Origin: Phycisphaeraceae bacterium
GTDB lineage: Bacteria; Planctomycetota; Phycisphaerae; Phycisphaerales; Phycisphaeraceae
Length of the DNA stretch: 64,000 nt
Assembly: GCA_029260595.1 (NCBI GenBank)
Contig: JAJDCY010000023.1
Location: 416,355-480,354, forward strand
Direction: 5' to 3'
Both the position numbers and the translations under genes were made by a program. The notes below the pieces were generated by a model. That model was not told where the DNA came from, searched no databases, and worked only from the letters and a program-made list of their open reading frames with translations. Of the stretch, positions 29,133 to 38,068 are shown piece by piece (position 1 is the stretch's first letter; each line of letters opens with the position of its first letter).

Positions 29133-29444
29133 TTAATCCGATGCCGGTGCGTTTGCCTGTGGCGGCGCGTTGCGCCCACCGACCAAACCCCGGAGCGAGC
29201 CGTTCTCGATCCGGTCAACCCCCTCAAGAAGCCCGATCAACGAGGCCCGCTTCGGCTCGGCCTCGGTCTGTTCCGTTGGCTTGCTCAGGTCGCCAGCCGG
29301 AGTGCTTTTTGCCTCTTCGAGCAGCACGTCAAAACCCTTGGACTCGAATGGCTCGCGCGGCTTACCCGCGTCGGTCGGCCCGGCGATCCCACCCGGGCGA
29401 ACCGCCGGCTCGAGCATCCTCAGCAGTTCACCGGCGTTGCCCAC
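29133..29444 (-). CDS. Hypothetical 103-residue protein between flgD and flgE
   Basis: A small, probably soluble protein starting at GTG 29444. It has an N-terminal helix (AGELLRMLEP), a Gly/Pro-rich stretch, a FDVLLEEAKS helix and a final SLIGLLEGVDRIENGSLRGL helix before a Pro/Ala tail. In many genomes a short uncharacterised 'flagellar operon protein' sits exactly between flgD and flgE; the FDVLLEEA segment is reminiscent of that group, but similarity is too weak to name it. The spacing (31 bases before flgE) suggests co-expression. Confidence 0.6.
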   Translation of the reverse strand: MGNAGELLRMLEPAVRPGGIAGPTDAGKPREPFESKGFDVLLEEAKSTPAGDLSKPTEQTEAEPKRASLIGLLEGVDRIENGSLRGLVGGRNAPPQANAPASD

Positions 29445-29489
29445 CTGTAATCCATCCCTTGCGAATCAATGTGATCCCGCACGCAACAC

Positions 29490-29909
29490 TCACGGCGTCG
29501 CATCGGCGATTTCCCGAACCTTATCCATCGTTAGCGTGGCGCCCGTATCCAATTCGAGGAACGTGCTGCCGTTGTCCGCTACCCGCACCGAAGTCACCAA
29601 CCCCTCGACCTCATGATTGGCCTCGCTCAGCCCGCTGACCAGTCGGCCGATCAGCCCGCCCGCGGCCGAGACCCGTGTCTGCAACAACAGGTTGTGCAGT
29701 TCATCCTGGAGCGACTGCTGGCTCTCGATGTTCTTCAAGCTGTTGAGCTGCTCCAGCAGCGCCCCGGTGTCCTGCGGCTCGAACGGGTCCTGGTTGGACA
29801 GTTCCTGCAGGATCAGTTCAATAAACTCGCCGCTGTTTAGCGCGCCCAGCGTGTCGGGCGCTGCTGATCCCACCACGGGGGCCGTTCCGCCAATCGCACC
29901 TGCTGACAT
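29490..29909 (-). CDS. flgD: Flagellar hook capping protein FlgD (short form)
   Basis: A 139-residue FlgD with only the essential N-terminal cap region plus a small beta domain. The motif FIELILQELSNQDPFEPQDT followed by LLEQLNSLKNIESQQSL is diagnostic. The TUDOR-like segment is represented by GLIGRLVSGLSEANHEVEGL and a strand-rich end. FlgD caps the growing hook and is lost once the hook is complete. Longer FlgDs add a fibronectin-like domain that is absent here; short ones are common. Confidence 0.93.
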   Translation of the reverse strand: MSAGAIGGTAPVVGSAAPDTLGALNSGEFIELILQELSNQDPFEPQDTGALLEQLNSLKNIESQQSLQDELHNLLLQTRVSAAGGLIGRLVSGLSEANHEVEGLVTSVRVADNGSTFLELDTGATLTMDKVREIADATP

Positions 29910-29992
29910 ATCACGTCCTCTCGATTACGTTTCGCCGCTGCGTCGCCAAGTGGCCGTGCGCAGGTTGTCCGTCTTGCCGTTAGCCTCGCCAC

Positions 29993-31477
29993 CTATCCGA
30001 CGAGATTCAATTCCCGTTCAAAACCCACCGCGTCGTCCGGGCTGGCCGTGCCGTCAGCCGTCGGCTCGTCAGTGGAGCCCCCCTGCTGCGAAAACCGCCC
30101 GCGGCTGCGCCCGTCGCCCTCTGACCGATCGGACTGACGATCAAAATCAAACGCCGCCGAGTCCTGAGACGTCGTCTGCACCTGCAGGCGATCGACGGTC
30201 AGCCCCTGCACCTCCAACGCATGCCGCAACTGTCCCATCTGTTGGTTTAGCAAGGCGCGTACCGCGTCGTGCGAAGTCCCGAAATGGGCGTTAACAATGC
30301 CGCCCTTTATCTGTACATGGATCCGTACCGTGCCCAGATCGGGCGGGTCCATACGGATCGTCATCGTCCCCCCGTTTTGCTTGATCACACCGTAAACCCC
30401 GCGTACGACACGAGAGACATTGGCATCGGCCTCCAGGGAATCGCCGGCCGGCGGTGTCGCGGCCAGGGTGCCCAAAGCGGGCGTCGAGCTTTGAGTTGAA
30501 GGCGTTGCGGGCCCGCCGGACACCGAGTCGGCCGCTTGGAGCAGCGCAGCCTCGCCCGTCGATACGTCGGTGGTCGGCAATATTTGCGCGACAGCGGATG
30601 CCGCGGCGACGCGCACAGCCGATTCGCCATCTGTGACCACCGACTGCGGCGTGCGCGCCGTGTGTTGCTGATTCTGCTGCTCACCGCTGCTACTGTGCCC
30701 TTGCCCGTCGCCGTTGGCGGCCCCTTGGTTGGCTGACTCCTGACCGGCCAACGCTTCCGCGTTGACGCCAATGATGGGCGGCGCGTCGGCTCGAACTTCA
30801 GCGGGTGTCGCCGAAGCGCGGACCCCGACTTGGCCAGGCTGTTGATCCGTCGCGACGACGGTGGTTGCCGATATCAACGGCGAGGAGTCTGCTCGATCGA
30901 TGTTCTGATTGCTGAGCGCGACTGGCAGCTCGCCACTTGGCGCGGCGGTCTGATTAGCTCCAGCATCCGCGGCCGTATCCGCCTTAACCGAGGCCGCGGC
31001 AAGCGGACTCTCCACCGCGGACGACGGCTGAACCAGACCGCTCTCCGGCGATTCCGTGACCGACAGTTGAGGTTGAGCGTGCGCCGATGATTGGGATTCT
31101 GCGAACGGGTGTTCGCGATCGGGTTGCGGCTCATCGCCCTCTACGACCTCGGCCGCAGAATCGTCGACAGCGGTTGATGAATCAGGGTCGACCTCGCCAG
31201 TCTGATCCGTGTGTACATCGACCGCGGAATCACTGTTATCAGTGTGAGTATTGTTTGATTCTTGTGTTGCTTCGGGCCCCGGCTTGGCTGCGGACGTAGC
31301 GGGATCGCCGCCAGGCTCGCTCGTGCGCTTACGCCTGTCGGCCCGCGTGCGATCGGCCTCGCGCGCAACCGCGTCGTCGAACGTGCGGTCGAATGGCTCG
31401 TCGGCCGGTGCCGGGTTGACGCGCGCATCAGGCGTCTGCGGCAACGACGGCGCTGGGGGCAATTGCGCGATCGTCAT
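29993..31477 (-). CDS. fliK: Flagellar hook-length control protein FliK
   Basis: A 494-residue protein of low complexity (Ala, Ser, Gln, Asp, Thr) over its first 340 residues, which would act as the molecular ruler. The C-terminal domain (about 365-445) shows the FliK switch core: MTIRMDPPDLGTVRIHVQIK, then VNAHFGTSHDAVRALLNQQM and LRHALEVQGLTVDRLQV. FliK measures hook length and triggers FlhB to change export specificity. The start overlaps the upstream motE-like gene by four bases. The C-terminal domain makes the call firm. Confidence 0.92.
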   Translation of the reverse strand: MTIAQLPPAPSLPQTPDARVNPAPADEPFDRTFDDAVAREADRTRADRRKRTSEPGGDPATSAAKPGPEATQESNNTHTDNSDSAVDVHTDQTGEVDPDSSTAVDDSAAEVVEGDEPQPDREHPFAESQSSAHAQPQLSVTESPESGLVQPSSAVESPLAAASVKADTAADAGANQTAAPSGELPVALSNQNIDRADSSPLISATTVVATDQQPGQVGVRASATPAEVRADAPPIIGVNAEALAGQESANQGAANGDGQGHSSSGEQQNQQHTARTPQSVVTDGESAVRVAAASAVAQILPTTDVSTGEAALLQAADSVSGGPATPSTQSSTPALGTLAATPPAGDSLEADANVSRVVRGVYGVIKQNGGTMTIRMDPPDLGTVRIHVQIKGGIVNAHFGTSHDAVRALLNQQMGQLRHALEVQGLTVDRLQVQTTSQDSAAFDFDRQSDRSEGDGRSRGRFSQQGGSTDEPTADGTASPDDAVGFERELNLVG

Positions 31478-32205
31478 GACGGATTACTCTCGGTGTTGGG
31501 GTCGGGTGGCGTGTTGTCTGTCAGCGGCTGGACACCGCGTGAGCCGAGAAGTTGGATCAGCTCGGTTGCCTGTTCGATTTCCTTTGGTGTCTTGAACGCC
31601 TTGAGGACGGCCGCGGCTTTGCGCTGCTGCATCATGGCCAGATAATTCACGACATGCTGCGTCTTGCCCTCGTCGATGAGCCTGCGGAACATCTGCACGG
31701 CCTGCTTGGGCTTGACGCGTTCATACATCTGGACCGCGCGTTGGAAATTTTCATCGTTGCGCGCGCGTTGCTGCTGTTCAACGTCGCGCGCATACGCCTC
31801 GCGGTCGGCGTGGATCTTCGCACTCTGCTTGGCCATGATCTGCTTGGCGAGTTCGAGATGACGCTTGAGATCAGCCGCCTCGCGCTCCATGCGAGCGACG
31901 CGCTGAACTGCCAGCTCGTCGCCGCCCTGCTGTGCGGCCAACCGATCGATCAGCGTCACAGGCCCGTCCCCGGCGGACTCCAGTCGGGCCGCTTCGAGCG
32001 CCTGCTGGCGGGCTTTCTCTTCCAACGCCAAGGCCTGCTCAGTATCAGCACGCTCCTGGGAAACGGTTATCGAGAACATTTCGACGACACGCTGGAATCG
32101 CTCGCGGTCGAGCCGGTCGGTCGCGTTAAGCCAACCGATGCCCACGCCCAGCGCAATCGCGTTGGCCAGCAACACACCGGTCAGGATGATCCACAGTGTT
32201 TTCAT
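31474..32205 (-). CDS. MotE-like coiled-coil membrane protein (MgtE N-domain-like)
   Basis: A 243-residue protein with one N-terminal membrane helix (LWIILTGVLLANAIALGVGI), a long charged coiled coil (about 35-160, rich in Glu, Ala, Arg and Gln) and a C-terminal helical domain at about 165-225: QMYERVKPKQAVQMFRRL and VNYLAMMQQRKAAAVLKAF. That domain resembles the MgtE N-domain fold and the flagellar protein MotE, which binds the stator and steers FliF/FliG assembly. The four-base overlaps with fliJ upstream and fliK downstream place it firmly in the flagellar operon. The MotE identity is by domain order and motif memory. Confidence 0.65.
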   Translation of the reverse strand: MKTLWIILTGVLLANAIALGVGIGWLNATDRLDRERFQRVVEMFSITVSQERADTEQALALEEKARQQALEAARLESAGDGPVTLIDRLAAQQGGDELAVQRVARMEREAADLKRHLELAKQIMAKQSAKIHADREAYARDVEQQQRARNDENFQRAVQMYERVKPKQAVQMFRRLIDEGKTQHVVNYLAMMQQRKAAAVLKAFKTPKEIEQATELIQLLGSRGVQPLTDNTPPDPNTESNPS

Positions 32206-32663
32206 CAACCGGCGCCCTGTGCCTGACGGCGGATGAACTGCTGCGTTGCCAGCTCATCCAATTCCGCGGCCTCTTTGCGTTCGATCCGTTTCTTCCACTG
32301 CGCGAAGCGTTGATCGCGCAGTGCCTCGAGCGCCTTTCGTTCGCGTGTCGACTCGATCAGGCGGGCTCGGGCCGCTTCGATCTGCTTCTCGACACCGGCG
32401 AGTTGGAGCACAAATCCTCTGGCCCTCTGGGTGACCTGCCCGCTGTACTGTGCGAATCCGGCGATGCGATCGAGATCCACAGCCCCTTGCAATCCGTTGC
32501 TGAGGTTTCGTTTCGAATCCGTAATGGTGGCCTGCATCTCGCGGAGTTTCCCGTGCAAATCCAATCGCTGGCGGAGCGTGTCGGCCAGTTGCCGGCGACA
32601 CTCACGCTCCCGGGTACGCCGCTGCGTGAGGACGGGCTCGAGCTCGAACTTGAACTTCGCCAT
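32205..32663 (-). CDS. fliJ: Flagellar export chaperone FliJ
   Basis: A 152-residue all-helical coiled-coil protein. It starts AKFKFELEPVLTQRRTRERE, the typical FliJ opening (KFxF.LexvL..R). The rest alternates Leu/Gln/Arg heptads, ending with LRDQRFAQWKKRIERKEAAE. FliJ is the central stalk of the FliI ATPase ring and recycles export chaperones. It follows fliI by 79 bases and overlaps the motE-like gene by one base. Confidence 0.88.
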   Translation of the reverse strand: MAKFKFELEPVLTQRRTRERECRRQLADTLRQRLDLHGKLREMQATITDSKRNLSNGLQGAVDLDRIAGFAQYSGQVTQRARGFVLQLAGVEKQIEAARARLIESTRERKALEALRDQRFAQWKKRIERKEAAELDELATQQFIRRQAQGAG

Positions 32664-32742
32664 CGTGGACCTTTACCGACCCGGGATACGCCCCAGATCG
32701 ATTACTAACAAACGCCGTGCCGCCCCTCGGACACCGGTCCGG

Positions 32743-34134
32743 CTAGGCCTTGGTCTCCGGCGGCCTTGCCCGGTGGGACTGGGATAACTGTTTCTTTAGT
32801 TGCTGCAGTTGTTGACTAACCGCGAGCAACTGCTTTCCCGTCCGGGCAAAGTCGTCCAGCGCCCCGGTCTCGCCACGACCCTGCTGGAGCAACTGATCGA
32901 TGATCGGCTTGGCAGCGATGGCCAGGTCGAATTGCGGGTTGCTACCGGCCGCGTAGGCACCGATGTTCACCAGATCCTCGACCTGCTGGTACGACGAAAT
33001 CACCCGCAACACCTCGCGGCGCGCGGCTTGGTGCTCGGCATCGGTCACGTCGTCCGCGACACGGCTGATGGATTCAGTCACGTCGATCGCCGGCCAATGC
33101 CCCCGATTGGCCAATCGCTGACTGAGCAGGACGTGGCCATCGAGCACGGCACGCGAGGCCTCGGCAACCGGGTCGGATGCGACGTCGTCGCCCTCCACCA
33201 ATACCGTGTAGAAACCGGTGATCGATCCCTTGCTCGTTCGGCCGGAGCGCTCCAACACGCCCGGCAACATCGCGAAGACACTTGGCGGATAGCCCTTGGT
33301 CGCGGGCGGTTCGCCGGCTGCCAGCCCAACCTGCCGCTGTGCCTGGCAGAATCTCGTAATCGAGTCCATCACCAACAACACGTCGCGACCGCTATCGCGG
33401 AAGTACTCGGCGATCGAGGTGGCGAGCATCGCGCAGCGGATCCGCATCAACGCCGGTTCATCGCTGGTTGCACAGACCACGACACTCTTGCTCATCCCTT
33501 CCGGGCCGAGTTGGTTGTCAATAAACTCACGCACCTCGCGGCCGCGTTCACCGACGAGTGCGATCACGGCGATGTCCGCCGCGGTCGACTTGGTCATCAT
33601 CCCGATCAGCGTGCTCTTGCCCACACCCGGTGCCGCGAAGACCCCCACACGCTGACCCTTCCCAACCGGCAACAGCGCATCGATCGCGCGGACGCCGGTC
33701 GCGAGGGGGGTATCGATCAATGGGCGATCCATCGGGTCGACGGGACGTGGCGCCAGCGGTCTGACGACTGTGTCGAGTATCGGCCCACGACCGTCGATCG
33801 GACGGCCTTGCCCGTCAAGCACGCGGCCGAGCTGTGGCTCACCCACGCGCACGTCCTGCGCGAACTGCGCAGCAATGACCGGGTCGCCTCGCCGCACTCC
33901 GGAGGTCGATCCCAGCGGCATGATGACCGTGTGCTCTCGCTCGAAGCCGACAACCTCTCCCTGGAGAACCGGCCCGGCACCCTCCCGCGTATGCACATGC
34001 ACGACCGACCCGATCGGCACCGGCAGATCTACGGCCCACAACGCCAGACCCTTGAGCTGTGAGACGCGCCCGCGCACCTCGACGCTGGCCGCCGTCTCGA
34101 GCATCGTCATCTGATCGTCCAGCACACCGATCAT
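32743..34134 (-). CDS. fliI: Flagellum-specific export ATPase FliI
   Basis: A 463-residue homologue of the F1 beta subunit that powers flagellar export. Walker A APGVGKST is at residues 168-175. Next come VIALVGERGREVREFIDNQLG and the Walker B strand VLLVMDSITRFCQAQRQVGL, then the PPSVFAMLPGVLERSG block; all are diagnostic of the type III ATPases. The C-terminal domain ends KQLSQSHRARPPETKA. It starts three bases before the fliH stop. No doubt about identity. Confidence 0.97.
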   Translation of the reverse strand: MIGVLDDQMTMLETAASVEVRGRVSQLKGLALWAVDLPVPIGSVVHVHTREGAGPVLQGEVVGFEREHTVIMPLGSTSGVRRGDPVIAAQFAQDVRVGEPQLGRVLDGQGRPIDGRGPILDTVVRPLAPRPVDPMDRPLIDTPLATGVRAIDALLPVGKGQRVGVFAAPGVGKSTLIGMMTKSTAADIAVIALVGERGREVREFIDNQLGPEGMSKSVVVCATSDEPALMRIRCAMLATSIAEYFRDSGRDVLLVMDSITRFCQAQRQVGLAAGEPPATKGYPPSVFAMLPGVLERSGRTSKGSITGFYTVLVEGDDVASDPVAEASRAVLDGHVLLSQRLANRGHWPAIDVTESISRVADDVTDAEHQAARREVLRVISSYQQVEDLVNIGAYAAGSNPQFDLAIAAKPIIDQLLQQGRGETGALDDFARTGKQLLAVSQQLQQLKKQLSQSHRARPPETKA

Positions 34135-34137
34135 CGT

Positions 34138-34920
34138 TTAACCATCGTCGTTGTTGTCTGTTAGCGATTTATCATCATCCGGGGCCGCTTCGAGTTTCTC
34201 CTCACCGCGCGGCTCAATCGCTTCCTGAGTCGGCAGCATCAACTCGACCAACCGCCGCAGTTGCGTCTCGATTGTCGCGTCGATCTGCCCCTGCCCGTAG
34301 GACAGGACGCACCCGCCGCGCCCGATCTGGTCGTCGTCGACCAGGTGCAGGTGCTTGACGTTCAATACCCGGGCCGTCAGATCGGGCATCGCCTCTTCGA
34401 GCACGGGCCGATCGTCCGGGCAGATTCGCACCGTCACATCAACAGGGTGCAAGACGTATGCCAACGCATGATCGAGTTGATCAGCGACGATTTGCTCATC
34501 GGTTTCAACGACGCGGTGAACGACCTTGCGCGCGAGTTCGAGCGCCAACTCCAGAACCGCGCGGCGTGCTGATCGATGCATCCCCTCGCGCTCGCTATCC
34601 CAGGTAGCAGCGGCGTCGATCCACGCCTGCTGAATCGTCGCGAGCCGTTCCGACGCATCGCTGAGCGCCTCGGCATGGCCGCGTTCACGCCCGTCGGCCA
34701 GCCCTTTTTCCAGCCCCTCGGCGTAACCTTTGGCGTGGCCCTTCTCGCTGGCGTCCAGCCCGCGTCGCTTGGCTTCGGTGTCGGCCGCTTCAATGATCTG
34801 CCTGGCTTTGGCCTCAGCCGCCTGGCGCATCAGCTCGCCCTGACGCGCGATGTCGCCCAGGTCCAGCACGATCGCGTCTTTGAGCACCGTCTCGGCGTAT
34901 CCGCTTTTGATCACCGGCAT
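34138..34920 (-). CDS. fliH: Flagellar assembly protein FliH
   Basis: A 260-residue regulator of the FliI ATPase related to the F-type b and delta subunits. The N-terminal third is a charged Ala/Glu helix (MRQAAEAKARQIIEAADTEA), followed by a Gly-repeat helix with GHAKGYAEGLEKGLADGRE, the GxxxG-rich hallmark of FliH. The C-terminal domain begins at ALELARKVVHRVVETDEQIV and contains DVTVRICPDDRPVLEEAMP. An acidic tail follows. It is translationally close to fliI (3-base gap) and follows fliG by 33 bases. Confidence 0.9.
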   Translation of the reverse strand: MPVIKSGYAETVLKDAIVLDLGDIARQGELMRQAAEAKARQIIEAADTEAKRRGLDASEKGHAKGYAEGLEKGLADGRERGHAEALSDASERLATIQQAWIDAAATWDSEREGMHRSARRAVLELALELARKVVHRVVETDEQIVADQLDHALAYVLHPVDVTVRICPDDRPVLEEAMPDLTARVLNVKHLHLVDDDQIGRGGCVLSYGQGQIDATIETQLRRLVELMLPTQEAIEPRGEEKLEAAPDDDKSLTDNNDDG

Positions 34921-34953
34921 GTCGTATCAACTCTGTCTGCGGGCGTGTGCCGG

Positions 34954-35982
34954 CTAAACGATCATGTCTTCGCTGCGGCCGGAGATCATGATCTCGCCCG
35001 CGTCGGTGAGCCGCCGGACCACATCGACGATGCGCTGCTGGGCCGACTCGACGTCCGACACACGGACCGGGCCCATAAACTCCATCTCCTCGCCGATAAG
35101 TTGAGCGGCGCGCTCGGACATGTTGCGGAAGATCTTTTCCTTGAGATCGTCGCTCGCGGTTTTGAGCGCCAGCGCCAGCTCGTCGTTGTCGATCTCCTTG
35201 AGCACGGACTGGATACCCTTGTCGTCGACCAGGCCGATGTCTTCGAAGACGAACATCAGCCGGCGAATCTGCTCGACCAGATCGGGGTCCTCAGCTTCGA
35301 GCCCCTCCATGATCCCCTTCTCCGTCGTGCGGTCGGTGAGATTGAGCATCTCGGCGACGGACTCGACGCCGCCAATCTTTTCGAACGATTGGCTGAGCAT
35401 GTTCGCAAGCCGAGACTTGAGCCCGTTCTCCACCTCGGCGATCACCTCAGGGTTGGTCTGCTCCATGTTCGCGACGCGTTTGACAACTTCGAGTTGCTTC
35501 GGCCCGGGCAGCCCGGCCAAGATCTCGCTGGCTTTGTGGTAAGGCATGTGGCTGACGATCAACGCGATCGTCTGCGGGTGCTCGTCCTGGATGAAGGTCA
35601 GCAGGTTCTGGCTCTCAGCCTTCTGGAGGAATGAGAACGGGCTCTTGTGAACCTGCAGGCTGATCTGCTGGAGTATGCGGTCGGCCTCCTTCGGATCGAG
35701 ACTCTGCAGCAGCAGAGCGCGTGCATACTCGAGCCCGCCCTCACTGCCACGCCCCAGCGCCATCGCCATGCCGTAGAACTCCTGTAGCACACGGTTGCGC
35801 GTTTCCGTCGGCACCTCACCGATGCTGGCCAGCTCACGCGTAACGTCTTCAATCGGTTTGGACTCCAACTGCTTGAGCAGCAGCGACGCGGCATCCTGAT
35901 CGACTGCGAGCATCAGGATCGCGGCCTTGCGCAGCCCGGAAAGCTCTTCGTACGTCTCGTTTTTTACACTCCGTTTTGCCAT
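34954..35982 (-). CDS. fliG: Flagellar motor switch protein FliG
   Basis: A 342-residue C-ring protein. Its N-domain, which binds FliF, begins LSGLRKAAILMLAVDQDAAS. The middle domain has the EHPQTIALIVSHMPYHKASE motif that contacts FliM. The C-terminal torque domain includes FVFEDIGLVDDKGIQSVLKE with the conserved charged residues facing MotA, then FRNMSERAAQLIGEEMEFMG. The EHPQ motif that normally binds FliM is intact, which suggests a FliM exists elsewhere in the genome. Confidence 0.97.
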   Translation of the reverse strand: MAKRSVKNETYEELSGLRKAAILMLAVDQDAASLLLKQLESKPIEDVTRELASIGEVPTETRNRVLQEFYGMAMALGRGSEGGLEYARALLLQSLDPKEADRILQQISLQVHKSPFSFLQKAESQNLLTFIQDEHPQTIALIVSHMPYHKASEILAGLPGPKQLEVVKRVANMEQTNPEVIAEVENGLKSRLANMLSQSFEKIGGVESVAEMLNLTDRTTEKGIMEGLEAEDPDLVEQIRRLMFVFEDIGLVDDKGIQSVLKEIDNDELALALKTASDDLKEKIFRNMSERAAQLIGEEMEFMGPVRVSDVESAQQRIVDVVRRLTDAGEIMISGRSEDMIV

Positions 35983-36004
35983 CGGTTACACGCCTCGCGG
36001 CCGG

Positions 36005-37651
36005 CTACTCCTCGGTTCGCATCCACCGGTTCATCAACTGGACGGCCTCGACTGGATCACTCTTGATCATCTCGCTGATTTCATCGATCACCTGACGGAC
36101 GGCGACCTCGTCGTCGTCGAGCTCCTGCGCATCCAGTGAGCCGTCGGACTCTCCGGCTTCGCCGAGCAGGTCGTCATCGCCGGCCAGTACCGTGGGCACG
36201 CCGGCGAGTTCTTCGATGCTCGGCAGCTCTTGTTCCTTCGTCGCCTTCTTGACCATCCCGAGCATGATGCCGACGCTCATCAGCGCGAGCATCGCCAGCC
36301 CCACCGGCTTGACCCATTGCGAATCGAACACAGCGCCGACGCCACCGGACGCCGGGGCGATGCCGGCGATCCCGGCGAGCGCCATTAGCTCATTGCGGTC
36401 GGGGATCATGTGCACACGGACCTCACCGTCTTCCTGCTCGGTTTTCACCAACGGCTCGACCTGGGCGCGGATCGTCGCCAGTTGCGCATCAATGACGGGC
36501 TTAAGCGTCGCGTCGTCCGGGGGCTCGGTATCCTCCGGCTTACCCTGCATGAAAACCCCAACAAAGTACGGTCGAGGGACGTTGACGGTTACATCGATGC
36601 GCTTAGCGTGGTGGCCGACCTCGGTCATCTGCACACGGCGGGTCATGTTCTTGTTTGCGTATTCGTTGCGGTTCTCGGACGTGGTCTCAAGCCCACCGGA
36701 GCTCCCGCCGCCCTCGATATCCAGGCCGGTGTTCGATCGCGCGCCCGGCTCACCGGCGCGGGCCATCTCTCGGCGCTCGGTCTCGCGGGTAAACTCCGTC
36801 TTGAGCGGCTCGGTCTTTTCGTAATCGAACTCCTCGACGCGCTTGCTGTGGATCGGGTCGAGGCGGGCGTTAACCTCGACGATCAGGTTCGGGATGTATC
36901 CGAGCGTCGATGCGATCTTCTCCTTGTAACGATGCTCGAGCTGGCGCATCAGGTCGAACGTCTCACCGGCCAACAGATCATCACCACTCTTGACGGTGAA
37001 CTGGCGGCCACGATTGGCGTCGACAACCACCACGTCCTGCGGCCGCATCTCGGCGATCGCGCCACTGACCAGTCCGCCGATTGCTTCGACGAGCCCTTTA
37101 TCGACCCGTCCTCGGCCGCCCATCACGACGTTGACCGACGCGCTCGGTTGTGTGTGGCTTGCGCCGAAACCCTGGCGCTGAGGCATCGAGAGCATCACGC
37201 TGGCGCTGCGCACACCCGCCATTTTCGAGATGATCTGGCCGAGCACCTTTTGCTTGGCCAGCAGGAATGCCTGTGCGTTCTGTGCGCTGCTTTGCCAGGG
37301 GGATTGCCGCATGACCATCTGGTCGAACGCGGCGGTCGTATCGGCTGCGAGCAACTCGCCGTTAACCAGGATCACGAGCGCTTCATCGTACCGCCCGGCT
37401 GGCACCCACATCTGGCCGCCGTCATTCCGTACCTCGATCCCGGCCGCATGCAGTCGCGCGGTCGCCTCGGCCTGGCGGTCGCCGGCGAACTGTGTGATTG
37501 AAATCAACTCGGGCTCGGCGACATACTGCATCACGAGCCAACCCGACAGGACAAGGATGACCAGCAGGCAGCCGATCAACCAGCGCGTCGACGGCGCGAC
37601 CTCACCCAGAAAGTCGCGCGCCTGCAGCCAATACCGCTGAAGAAACTCCAT
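36005..37651 (-). CDS. fliF: Flagellar MS-ring protein FliF
   Basis: A 548-residue MS-ring protein with two membrane segments, at about residues 23-45 (RWLIGCLLVILVLSGWLVM) and about 447-465 (VGLAMLALMSVGIMLGMVKK). The periplasmic ring-building motifs include QAFLLAKQKVLGQIISKMAG with VRSASVMLSMPQ, and later IASTLGYIPNLIVEVNARLD. The C-terminal acidic tail VAVRQVIDEISEMIKSDPVE AVQLMNRWM (read in parts) is the FliG-binding segment. It lies between fliE and fliG in the standard order. Confidence 0.95.
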   Translation of the reverse strand: MEFLQRYWLQARDFLGEVAPSTRWLIGCLLVILVLSGWLVMQYVAEPELISITQFAGDRQAEATARLHAAGIEVRNDGGQMWVPAGRYDEALVILVNGELLAADTTAAFDQMVMRQSPWQSSAQNAQAFLLAKQKVLGQIISKMAGVRSASVMLSMPQRQGFGASHTQPSASVNVVMGGRGRVDKGLVEAIGGLVSGAIAEMRPQDVVVVDANRGRQFTVKSGDDLLAGETFDLMRQLEHRYKEKIASTLGYIPNLIVEVNARLDPIHSKRVEEFDYEKTEPLKTEFTRETERREMARAGEPGARSNTGLDIEGGGSSGGLETTSENRNEYANKNMTRRVQMTEVGHHAKRIDVTVNVPRPYFVGVFMQGKPEDTEPPDDATLKPVIDAQLATIRAQVEPLVKTEQEDGEVRVHMIPDRNELMALAGIAGIAPASGGVGAVFDSQWVKPVGLAMLALMSVGIMLGMVKKATKEQELPSIEELAGVPTVLAGDDDLLGEAGESDGSLDAQELDDDEVAVRQVIDEISEMIKSDPVEAVQLMNRWMRTEE

Positions 37652-37714
37652 CCGTCGGCCTCCATGCCGCTCGTGTCGTTAATACGACGCCCACCGCGCC
37701 GCCGTTCCAATTGT

Positions 37715-38029
37715 CTAGACCCGCATCTGGCGGATCTCCTCGTACGCATCAACCAGTTTGTTGCGGACCTGCATGAGCATTTGGAATGCCAGGTCGGCTT
37801 TTTGCTTCGCGATCAGCACCCCGTCAACATCGTCGCGCCTGCCCGTGTGCAGATCTTCGATCGCCCGCTGCGCATCCTGCTGCAGTTGGTTGACCTGGTC
37901 GATGTTCTGCATCAACAGGTCTTTGAAACCCGGCGCGTCGTCACCGCCCGGTCCACGCGGCGGGCTAGGCGGCGTGACGCCACCGACGCCACTCGCGGCC
38001 GGCCCGATCAATCCTAGAGGGTCCGTCAT
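37715..38029 (-). CDS. fliE: Flagellar hook-basal body protein FliE
   Basis: A 104-residue adapter between the MS ring and the rod. After a Gly/Pro-rich start it reads GFKDLLMQNIDQVNQLQQDA and then TGRRDDVDGVLIAKQKADLA and FQMLMQVRNKLVDAYEEIRQ, a near-textbook FliE ending. It is exported early and is the first gate for rod assembly. It follows flgC by 39 bases. Confidence 0.95.
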   Translation of the reverse strand: MTDPLGLIGPAASGVGGVTPPSPPRGPGGDDAPGFKDLLMQNIDQVNQLQQDAQRAIEDLHTGRRDDVDGVLIAKQKADLAFQMLMQVRNKLVDAYEEIRQMRV

Positions 38030-38068
38030 CGCTTACCTCGAACACTCAGTCGCCACGCATCCAGCCGC

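Noticed and set aside
32800..34062. Long plus-strand open frame opposite fliI (420 codons), and similar ones opposite the 836-residue TPR gene, fliG and fliF
   Set aside because: They are antisense to secure genes, rich in Arg/His/Gln as expected for complementary GC-rich codons, and lack family motifs.
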